DNA of 8,228 nucleotides from SIG653 sp045578045 (GTDB lineage Bacteria; Bacillota; Clostridia; Oscillospirales; CAG-382), in the NCBI GenBank assembly GCA_045578045.1, contig JAZNJM010000015.1, positions 1 through 8,228 on the forward strand. Direction: 5' to 3'. The position numbers and the translations under genes are program-made. The notes beneath the pieces are model-generated. The model had not been told where the DNA came from. It searched no databases and saw only the letters and a program-made list of their open reading frames with translations. Shown here one piece after another: positions 1-5,169 of this stretch; position 1 is the stretch's first letter; every line of letters starts with the position of its first letter.

Positions 1-34
1 CTATGTGAATTATGCTACCATTCTTACAAGTCAT
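1..34 (-). CDS. 5' end of an unidentified leftward gene (partial, runs off the window)
   Basis: Only the first 11 codons are in the window, reading MTCKNGSIIHI, which is too short to name a family. The start is well supported. An ATG at 34-32 is preceded by AGGGAG (46-41) at a 6-nt spacing, and an extended -10 (TGGTATAAT, 81-73) lies a further 30 nt upstream. Reading stays open to the window edge. It is separated from the sigma/anti-sigma unit by a strong terminator, so it is probably its own transcript. The product is unknown. Confidence refers to this being a real gene start, not to any function. Confidence 0.55.
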   Translation of the reverse strand, partial: MTCKNGSIIHI

Positions 35-72
35 AACTTTCTCCCTGTGGTCGTGTTTGGTTGGTAGCTTAC

Positions 73-81
73 ATTATACCA
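73..81 (-). promoter_or_regulatory. Extended -10 promoter for the gene starting at 34
   Basis: The minus strand reads TGG-TATAAT, an exact extended -10 (TGnTATAAT). No good -35 box sits 17 nt upstream, which is usual for extended -10 promoters. Transcription would begin near position 66, giving a leader of about 30 nt before the ATG at 34. Inferred from sequence only. Confidence 0.5.
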
Positions 82-210
82 CTTTTTGAGAGTTATGGCT
101 TATTATTTTTTTGTTTTACACCATTTTTTTTGAAGAACCAATTTTTTTGCTTTAATTTTTCCCTCTCACTATATTAGTGGCAAAAAAACAAAATTGTGAC
201 AAACTTTTTT
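79..210. other. AT-rich spacer with no recognisable gene
   Basis: This stretch lies between the terminator of the sigma/anti-sigma unit and the promoter of the leftward gene at 34. It consists mostly of A and T runs. The only structure I see is a small palindrome, CACTA-TAT-TAGTG (about 167-179), which could be a protein-binding site but is short enough to be chance. I see no open reading frame with a ribosome binding site here. Confidence 0.5.
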
Positions 211-259
211 AAAAAAAAAGGTCTGTATCACCGCTAATGGTTCTAAACACAGACCTTTT
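211..259 (-). terminator. Strong intrinsic terminator of the sigma/anti-sigma operon
   Basis: On the minus strand an 11-bp perfect stem (arms 249-259 and 216-226, AAAAGGTCTGT / ACAGACCTTTT) encloses a 22-nt loop and runs into a tract of nine T residues (219-211). It begins 15 nt after the stop codon of the DUF4367-like gene. The T tract lies on the minus-strand exit side, so it serves that gene. The plus-strand side has only four T residues. Confidence 0.9.
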
Positions 260-274
260 AATATTTAATATATC

Positions 275-1168
275 TTATTTAATTTCTCGCATAGTTTCTA
301 TGCATGAAACTGCGTGATCATAGTTGTTTGTATTTATTGAATAATACCATTCTCCGATTTTAAACATAAATTGGTATTTACCATCATAGCTGATATAAAC
401 AGCAGTAATTCCATTTTGAGCAACATAAGTTTCCGCATCTTCTAGTTTATCTAATTGATATACGTCCTCCGTTTCAGCAAAAATAGAAAAATATCCGTTT
501 TCAAAATAAAAGCCTATTCGTGTGTTATCATTTGTTTCGGTTACAGACACTCTTTTTAACGGATTTTTTTCAGGAATATAATCGGGATAATACACTCCTG
601 TTATATTTTCCCCCTTAAAAAACTCATTAATAGTTTCATATTTCCTTACATTGTTATTCCTTAGAAACGTCAGATCGCCTACAACAAATTCTTCACCCTT
701 TTCAATGTCAAAAACATCCATTCCTAACTTATATAATTCCTCAAAGACGTTAACTCCATTTATAGCACCAACAACAGTAGCCGTGCAAAGTAACAATGCA
801 AGAGTTGCCGCTATAACAGCTAAACGCTTCAACGCTTTATGCTTTATAACAGTTTTAACAGGCTTAACACTTTTCTTTTTATGTTCTTCCGTTATTTTAT
901 TAAATAATGTATTTAATTTGTCGTCAGTTAACATTCCTTCTGGAGATTCGCTTATAATTTCAAGAATATCTGCGAAGAAATCTATTTTTTCCAAATTAAT
1001 ATCTTCTAAAGGCTTTTTGGTTTCTCTTGATATTTCATCGCAAAGGAACGATATCTGCTTATCTTTGCTTAACTTTAAAAATTCTTTTCCCGCGTTACTT
1101 TCAAAATCCATCATATACAATAAATCAGAATTTTTATAAAAGCAACGTTTTTCGTTTTTATTATCCAT
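275..1168 (-). CDS. Single-pass membrane protein with DUF4367-like outer domain, predicted anti-sigma factor
   Basis: This 297-residue protein has three parts: a charged N-terminal cytoplasmic region (1-112), one membrane segment (about 115-137, LAVIAATLALLLCTATVVGA) preceded by Lys/Arg, and an outer domain. The end of the outer domain (about 190-296) resembles DUF4367: a YYPDYIPEKNPL start, an NGITAVYIS strand, a GEWYYSI strand and a closing helix ending CIETM. Proteins of this layout next to ECF sigma genes in Clostridia are generally taken as anti-sigma factors or sensors; the role here is inferred from that context. I see no HxxxCxxC zinc motif, so it is not a classic ZAS anti-sigma factor. 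The start is set by an excellent AGGAGGG (1180-1174) five nt before the ATG. The gene lies 29 nt after the sigma stop codon and is followed by a strong terminator. The signal it senses is unknown. Confidence 0.75.
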   Translation of the reverse strand: MDNKNEKRCFYKNSDLLYMMDFESNAGKEFLKLSKDKQISFLCDEISRETKKPLEDINLEKIDFFADILEIISESPEGMLTDDKLNTLFNKITEEHKKKSVKPVKTVIKHKALKRLAVIAATLALLLCTATVVGAINGVNVFEELYKLGMDVFDIEKGEEFVVGDLTFLRNNNVRKYETINEFFKGENITGVYYPDYIPEKNPLKRVSVTETNDNTRIGFYFENGYFSIFAETEDVYQLDKLEDAETYVAQNGITAVYISYDGKYQFMFKIGEWYYSINTNNYDHAVSCIETMREIK

Positions 1169-1200
1169 TCTAACCCTCCTACATTACATCGTTGCTTTTA
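1137..1200. repeat. 11-bp perfect inverted repeat enclosing the start of the DUF4367-like gene
   Basis: The arms are 1137-1147 (TAAAAGCAACG) and 1190-1200 (CGTTGCTTTTA), a perfect match over 11 bp with 42 nt between them. In the leftward mRNA the 5' arm begins with the sigma gene's own TAA stop codon, and the 3' arm lies in codons 8-11 of the next gene. The loop holds AGGAGGG and the ATG. A ribosome finishing the sigma gene would melt the 5' arm, so a role in translational coupling or balance of the two proteins is possible; this is inference. The mRNA arms read the same bases as listed, so the pairing is exact in RNA. Confidence 0.6.
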
Positions 1201-1806
1201 AAAAATGTATATTAAAGCTAATAATTTCTTTTTTAACTTTGCCAAAAGTCGAGATTTGTGTTGTCGTGCAGTAGAATATTCCACATTGCTTTTTTTTGCT
1301 ATCTCTTTTAAACTCATGTCAGAACAAAAATATAATTCATATTCTTTAATTTCGTCTGGTGTTAAAGAATCTAAAAATTTTTCTCTTATTTCCTTAATAT
1401 CATATTTTTCAGGTTCAATTTGTAAATTTTTCACACTTTCGCGTTGCGTTTCATCATCTATAGATATATTTACGTGACGCATCTCAGAAAAATATTTTCT
1501 AATAAAATTATTAGTAAGATTATCTGCCACTTTGTAAAGCCACGTATATATATACGCCTCGTTTATAGTGGAATATTTTTCGCATAAAATAGTAAAAGTC
1601 TCTGAGGCAATTTCTGTTCCTATTTCTTTAGCCTCATTCAAAGGTATATTGCATTTATTAGATATTGTATTAGAGCTAACAATAATAATTCTTTGATAGT
1701 ATTTTTTGTAACAATCTTCAATTTTTGAATTTGTATTATTATGTAAGCCAATATTTGGTTTATCCAATATTTCTCTGTTCTTTTGTTTATTGCTTTTTTT
1801 ATTCAT
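1198..1806 (-). CDS. ECF-type RNA polymerase sigma factor (sigma-70 family)
   Basis: This 202-residue protein has the two-domain layout of an ECF sigma factor. A region 2-like part (about 30-105) contains the helix AYIYTWLYKVADNLTNNFIRK, matching the usual W-L-x-x-I-A-x-N-x-x-x-D-x-x-R pattern in degenerate form. After a linker comes region 4 (about 143-195), LDSLTPDEIKEYELYF then a helix-turn-helix MSLKEIAKKSNVEYSTARQH followed by a basic helix. The basic, Asn/Lys-rich N-terminus (1-28) is extra compared with short ECF factors. It directs RNA polymerase to a small set of promoters, probably including its own. The DUF4367-like membrane protein follows in the same operon and probably restrains it. 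The start is less certain than for its neighbours: the nearest purine-rich site (AAGGA, 1827-1823) is 16 nt from the ATG, but no better in-frame start exists. Confidence 0.85.
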   Translation of the reverse strand: MNKKSNKQKNREILDKPNIGLHNNTNSKIEDCYKKYYQRIIIVSSNTISNKCNIPLNEAKEIGTEIASETFTILCEKYSTINEAYIYTWLYKVADNLTNNFIRKYFSEMRHVNISIDDETQRESVKNLQIEPEKYDIKEIREKFLDSLTPDEIKEYELYFCSDMSLKEIAKKSNVEYSTARQHKSRLLAKLKKKLLALIYIF

Positions 1807-2057
1807 TTTACAAAAAAGTATATCCTTGCTTTAATCAATGTAGATTTGTAATAACATCACTTTTAAATAATAAATAAATCCGAGTAACGCAATATCATAT
1901 ATAAAATAGGTTATATAATATCAAAGTAAAAACCATAATTCAAGGGAGAGAAAACCACTAAAATTAAGAAAAACATAAAACAAAAGCATTGTTTCAATTC
2001 TTTCTTTGAACATATTTTCTGATATGCCCATTTACGTCAGATTAAAGTCATTAACAA
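1807..2057. other. Spacer between the deacylase gene and the sigma operon
   Basis: This 251-nt stretch lies between two leftward genes. I see no convincing terminator after the deacylase gene, so its transcript may read into the sigma operon. The stretch holds one candidate promoter for the sigma gene (1915-1943) and a 36-codon open frame (2031-1921) that lacks a ribosome binding site. It also has a weak TCTGA/TCAGA hairpin near 2018-2041 without a T tract. Confidence 0.5.
1915..1943 (-). promoter_or_regulatory. Candidate promoter of the sigma/anti-sigma operon
   Basis: The minus strand has TTGAAT (1943-1938), a 17-nt spacer and TATTAT (1920-1915), a moderate sigma-A type match that would give a leader of about 100 nt. 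A second possibility about 20 nt downstream, TTGATA-17-TATATG, is about as good in this very AT-rich stretch. The true promoter may instead be an ECF-type one read by the product itself, which I could not recognise. Confidence 0.3.
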
Positions 2058-2537
2058 CTACACTATTATATCAGAAAGTTCGAAACGAAGAATTTTTTTC
2101 AATTCATCTAAAGAAAGTTCTACTTGATAACCAATTTTTCCCGCACTGAATAAAATTGTCTCATAGCTTGATGCTGATTGATGGATTACCGTACAGAATT
2201 GTTTTTTCATTCCAATAGGGGAACAGCCCCCGTGAATGTATCCCGTTAAAGGCAATAAATCTTTTGATTTTATCATAGAAATGCTTTTTTCTCCAACAGC
2301 TTTAGCAGCCTTTTTTAAATCAAGCTCTTCTTCAACGGGTACTAAAAAAACATAGTTTTTCTTTGAGCCACTTTCTGTTACAAGAGTTTTAAAAACTCTT
2401 TTTGGATCTTGGTTTAAAACTGTTGCAACTTCAACTCCGCTTATTGCATCTGTATCAACGTATGTGTGGCTTATATATTTTATTTTTTTACCATCTAACA
2501 AACGCATAACGTTTGTTTTTTCTTCACCTTTTTTCAT
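2058..2537 (-). CDS. ybaK: YbaK/EbsC-family aminoacyl-tRNA deacylase, probably Cys-tRNA(Pro) deacylase
   Basis: The YbaK/ProX family hydrolyses wrongly charged tRNA in trans; the YbaK branch removes cysteine from Cys-tRNA(Pro), cleaning up after prolyl-tRNA synthetase. The 159-residue length is typical of a stand-alone cytoplasmic YbaK. Family marks are the VFKTLVT strand with the conserved lysine (K50), the substrate loop TGYIHGGCSPIG (98-109) and the late strand SAGKIGYQVEL (131-141). The start at MKKGEEKTNVM is supported by GAGGA 7 nt upstream; the internal Met11 lacks such a site. The gene is divergent from the adjacent transporter and has its own promoter 22 nt upstream. The family assignment is strong. 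The tRNA specificity is inferred from the GGCSP-type loop, and the closely related Ala-tRNA deacylases are less likely. Confidence 0.9.
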   Translation of the reverse strand: MKKGEEKTNVMRLLDGKKIKYISHTYVDTDAISGVEVATVLNQDPKRVFKTLVTESGSKKNYVFLVPVEEELDLKKAAKAVGEKSISMIKSKDLLPLTGYIHGGCSPIGMKKQFCTVIHQSASSYETILFSAGKIGYQVELSLDELKKILRFELSDIIV

Positions 2538-2565
2538 AATATTTTCCTCAAATCATTTTTTTAAA

Positions 2566-2594
2566 AGTATATCACGTTTGATAAAAAAAATCAA
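2566..2594 (-). promoter_or_regulatory. Promoter of the deacylase gene
   Basis: The minus strand shows TTGATT (2594-2589), a 17-nt spacer and TATACT (2571-2566), a good sigma-A match. Transcription would start near 2559, about 22 nt before the ATG at 2537. A small palindrome TTGAT-N7-ATCAA (2578-2594) overlaps the -35 box and could bind a regulator, but may be chance. Confidence 0.6.
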
Positions 2595-2622
2595 TGGACT
2601 TTTATAAAAATAACTAAAAGCA

Positions 2623-2651
2623 TTGACATAAAACCCTTTTTTTGATATAAT
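2623..2651 (+). promoter_or_regulatory. Exact-consensus sigma-A promoter of the NSS transporter
   Basis: TTGACA (2623-2628), exactly 17 nt, then TATAAT (2646-2651): both hexamers and the spacing match the vegetative consensus. Transcription would start near 2658, giving a leader of about 33 nt before the ATG at 2691. The ribosome binding site is AAAAAGGA ending at 2684. I see no operator-like palindrome over it. Confidence 0.85.
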
Positions 2652-2690
2652 TCTTTACGTGTTAAAAATAAAACTGAAAAAGGAATTTTT

Positions 2691-4106
2691 ATGAAAAGAG
2701 AACGTTTAGGAAGCCGTTTAGGCTTTATTTTATTGAGTGCAGGATGTGCTATAGGAGTTGGAAACGTATGGAAATTTCCTTGGATGGCAGGTCAAAACGG
2801 AGGCGGAGCTTTTGTTTTGATATACCTGATTTTCCTTCTTGTTTTGGGACTTCCTGTTATGGTGATGGAATTTTCTCTTGGAAGAGCAAGTCAGAGCAGT
2901 CCTGTTAAGCTATATCAAAAGCTACAGAAACCAGGGCAAAAATGGCATATCCACGGATATGGAACTTTAGTTGCCAATTCATTGCTTATGATGTTTTATA
3001 CTTCTGTTTCAGGATGGATATTATATTATTTCTTTGGTTTTTTATCTGGAAATATGACCAAAACGCCTATTAATGCACCGTCTGTGTTGTTTTCTGCAAT
3101 GAGAAGCGATGTCTTAATTACAGTGGGTTTTATGGCTATCGTTATTATATTAGCTTTTTTAATTCTATCGTTTGGATTACAAAACGGAGTTGAAAGAGTA
3201 ACAAAATATATGATGCTTATACTACTTGCACTTATGGTTATCCTTGCGATACACGGATTTACACTAAGCGGAGCTAAAGAAGGTTTAACGTTTTATTTAA
3301 AACCCGATCTTTCAAAAATTACGTTGGACGTTATCGTTGCTGCGATGAATCAATCATTTTTCACTTTAAGTTTGGGTATTGGTTCTATGGCGATTTTTGG
3401 AAGTTATCTTGATAAGGAACGTTCACTTATGGGGGAATCTGTTAATATACTAATTCTCGATACTTTTGTTGCTATTGTTGCAGGATTGATAATTTTTCCC
3501 GCTTGTTTCACCTTCAACGTTGAACCAACGGAAGGTCCAACTCTTCTTTTTGAAGCGATGACGAGTGTATTTCAAAATATGTCAGGGGGAAGATGGTTAG
3601 GAGCTATTTTCTTTTTATTTATGTTTTTTGCGGCCATGTCAACAGTTATTGCAGTTATGCAAAATATACTTGCTTGTGTTCGTGAAATAACGGGATGGAG
3701 TAGAATTAAAGGGTGTATCATTTGTTGCGTTGTTATGATAATACTTTCAACGCCTTGTGCTCTTGGATTTAATCTTTGGTCTGAATTTACTCCTTTTGGG
3801 TCTAACTCTTCTGTGTTGGATTTAGAAGATTTTATTGTTACAAACTGTTTGCTTCCAATTGGTGCATTGTGTTACGTACTTTTTTGTGTCAGTAAAAAAG
3901 GATGGGGATTCAATAATTTCCTTGAAGAAGCAAACACAGGAAAGGGTATGAAACTGAAAAGATGGATGCGTCCATATATGACTTACGTTTTGCCAACGGT
4001 AATTATTTTTATTTTCTTAAGCGGAATACTTAATTATAAATTTGACGATAATTTTACTATTATCGGTTGGCTAAAAGGTCATTTTTGCATAAAGCCTTTG
4101 ATATAA
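2691..4106 (+). CDS. Sodium-dependent amino-acid transporter, NSS (SNF) family, LeuT fold
   Basis: This 471-residue polytopic membrane protein has the bacterial NSS length, with 11 or 12 predicted membrane segments. TM1 carries the family signature: AGCAIGVGNVWKFPW (17-31), with Asn25 equivalent to the sodium ligand Asn27 of LeuT, then NGGGAF (36-41). The unwound TM6 region SFFTLSLGIGSM (222-233) matches LeuT's FFTLSLGFG substrate site. TM8 has FFAAMSTVIAVMQ (312-324), where Ser317/Thr318 align with the Na2 ligands Thr354/Ser355. The family couples sodium entry to uptake of an amino acid or related amine. Which one cannot be read from the sequence; nearby amino-acid genes fit but do not prove it. 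The gene stands alone, divergent from the deacylase and convergent with the ilv operon, between an exact-consensus promoter and a hairpin terminator. The motifs look intact. Confidence 0.92.
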   Translation: MKRERLGSRLGFILLSAGCAIGVGNVWKFPWMAGQNGGGAFVLIYLIFLLVLGLPVMVMEFSLGRASQSSPVKLYQKLQKPGQKWHIHGYGTLVANSLLMMFYTSVSGWILYYFFGFLSGNMTKTPINAPSVLFSAMRSDVLITVGFMAIVIILAFLILSFGLQNGVERVTKYMMLILLALMVILAIHGFTLSGAKEGLTFYLKPDLSKITLDVIVAAMNQSFFTLSLGIGSMAIFGSYLDKERSLMGESVNILILDTFVAIVAGLIIFPACFTFNVEPTEGPTLLFEAMTSVFQNMSGGRWLGAIFFLFMFFAAMSTVIAVMQNILACVREITGWSRIKGCIICCVVMIILSTPCALGFNLWSEFTPFGSNSSVLDLEDFIVTNCLLPIGALCYVLFCVSKKGWGFNNFLEEANTGKGMKLKRWMRPYMTYVLPTVIIFIFLSGILNYKFDDNFTIIGWLKGHFCIKPLI

Positions 4107-4116
4107 AATTTTTAAA

Positions 4117-4166
4117 AAAATAAAAGAGAGAATTGTCGGTTTTCCGTTTTTCTCTCTTTTTATTTT
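4117..4166. terminator. Bidirectional intrinsic terminator between converging units
   Basis: The A-rich arm 4117-4132 (AAAATAAAAGAGAGAA) pairs with the T-rich arm 4150-4166, with 11 perfect pairs at the loop side and one bulged base further out. The 17-nt loop itself can form a CGG-TTTT-CCG hairpin (4137-4146). Because A residues precede and T residues follow the stem, it works on both strands, ending the rightward transporter transcript 10 nt after its stop and the leftward ilv operon about 67 nt after the thioesterase stop. Confidence 0.88.
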
Positions 4167-4233
4167 ATTAAACTAAAAGCGTCTATTTGATTTATAGTAT
4201 TTTTTTCTTAAAACATTAAAAGGTTTAGATTAA

Positions 4234-4650
4234 TTATTTGTTTTCAATAAGAGAAAGCATTTTTTCGTGTAAAATGGGGTATGCTCTGTTAATTCTAACT
4301 ATGCCGCCTTGCTGTTTTATGAAACAATGGTCAGATGTTGCAAGAAAAACAGTTTTATCGTTTTTTACGTTTTTCATAATATATGCCATTTTCATTCTCA
4401 ACCCATTGTATTCAGAAATGCTGACGTCAATTTCAACCTCATCACAATAGGTTGTTGGATCTCTATATTCACAGCTTATGCTTATAACAGGAGAAAACAT
4501 TCCCATTTTTTCAAACTCATCGTATGGATATCCAATAGCATCAAAAAACGCTGTTCTGCCTTCTTCCATCCATTTTATATAATTTGAATGATGGGTTATT
4601 CCCATTTTATCCGTTTCATAATACTGAACTTTATGTGTATGACAAATCAT
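4234..4650 (-). CDS. YbgC/FadM-like acyl-CoA thioesterase (4HBT hotdog fold)
   Basis: This 138-residue cytoplasmic protein has the size of a single hotdog domain. The catalytic stretch YYETDKMGITHHSNYIKWME (10-29) matches the 4-hydroxybenzoyl-CoA thioesterase / YbgC signature: Asp14 as the likely catalytic acid, His20/His21 and Asn23-Tyr24 at the start of the central helix, followed by EEGR (29-32). Later strands (EYRDPTTYCDEVEIDV, LRMKMAYIM, ATSDHCFI) fit the hotdog sheet. Such enzymes hydrolyse acyl-CoA, and the substrate is not predictable from sequence. It is the last gene of the ilvB-ilvN operon, 11 nt after ilvN. Its ribosome binding site AGAGG (4663-4659) overlaps the ilvN stop codon, which suggests coupled translation. 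The position hints at a branched-chain acyl-CoA or acyl-CoA-linked role, but that is only inference. Confidence 0.88.
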   Translation of the reverse strand: MICHTHKVQYYETDKMGITHHSNYIKWMEEGRTAFFDAIGYPYDEFEKMGMFSPVISISCEYRDPTTYCDEVEIDVSISEYNGLRMKMAYIMKNVKNDKTVFLATSDHCFIKQQGGIVRINRAYPILHEKMLSLIENK

Positions 4651-4661
4651 TATAATAACCT

Positions 4662-5168
4662 CTAAAAATTTGTAATGTTTCTGATTGTTGTGCTACCTTT
4701 TTCAAGAGAAACGCTTCCTGTACGACAAATTTCAAGAATTGTAAAATCTTTGCACAAGTTGATAAAATCATCAATTTTTCTACTTTCACCCGTCAATTGT
4801 AAAATAATGGAATCTTTACAATAATCAACAACAACAGCAGAAAATGCTTCTGCGGCATCTTTAAGCTCTTCTCTTGTTGAGGAATCGTTTTTCACTTTAA
4901 TAAGTAAAAGCTCACAGCTTATACTGTTGTCCCAGTTCATTTCACTAACGGAATGAACGTCTGGGAGTTTGTAAAGCTGATTTATAAGCTGTTGTTTTAT
5001 TCCTTCTTCACCACCAAAAACAACAGTTATTCTTGATAATTCGCTTGATTCAGTTTCGCTTACAGTTAGTGCATTTATGTTGAATTGTCTTCTTCTGAAC
5101 ATACTGACAACTCTGTTTAAAACACCAAATTGGTTGCTTACTAAAACCGCAACAGTATATCTGTTCAT
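4662..5168 (-). CDS. ilvN: Acetolactate synthase small (regulatory) subunit
   Basis: This subunit binds the large subunit, stimulates it and passes on feedback inhibition, classically by valine. An N-terminal ACT domain (about 2-76) contains VLVSNQFGVLNRVVSMF, with Asn12 and Gly15 at the positions tied to valine binding in E. coli IlvH (Asn11, Gly14), then RRRQFNINALTVSETE and LSRITVVF. A C-terminal domain (about 83-160) follows, with LLLIKV, ILQLTG and EICRTGSVSLEKG. The 168-residue length is normal for the IlvH/IlvN type. I take the ATG at 5168, one nt after the ilvB stop TAA, as the start. A TTG four codons upstream, inside ilvB, is open but less likely. The tight spacing suggests translational coupling for a balanced complex. 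The symbol ilvH would be equally fitting. Confidence 0.93.
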   Translation of the reverse strand: MNRYTVAVLVSNQFGVLNRVVSMFRRRQFNINALTVSETESSELSRITVVFGGEEGIKQQLINQLYKLPDVHSVSEMNWDNSISCELLLIKVKNDSSTREELKDAAEAFSAVVVDYCKDSIILQLTGESRKIDDFINLCKDFTILEICRTGSVSLEKGSTTIRNITNF

Positions 5169-5169
5169 A

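Noticed and set aside
651..1139. 162-codon open frame on the plus strand opposite the DUF4367-like gene
   Set aside because: It is fully antisense to a gene with a strong ribosome binding site and a recognisable domain. Its Ser/Asn/Leu-rich translation resembles no family.
1205..1477. 90-codon plus-strand open frame opposite the sigma gene
   Set aside because: Antisense shadow of the sigma factor helix-turn-helix region, with no ribosome binding site and no domain.
1885..1915. ECF-type promoter (AAC ... CGT) before the sigma gene
   Set aside because: A TAACC and a CGTT occur in the right order on the minus strand, but the spacing of about 20 nt is too long for the usual ECF promoter.
2018..2041. 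Possible terminator after the deacylase gene
   Set aside because: The TCTGA/TCAGA hairpin has only five pairs and is not followed by a T tract.
4238..4587. Two overlapping plus-strand open frames opposite the thioesterase gene
   Set aside because: Both are antisense to a clear hotdog enzyme, lack start signals and have unconvincing composition.
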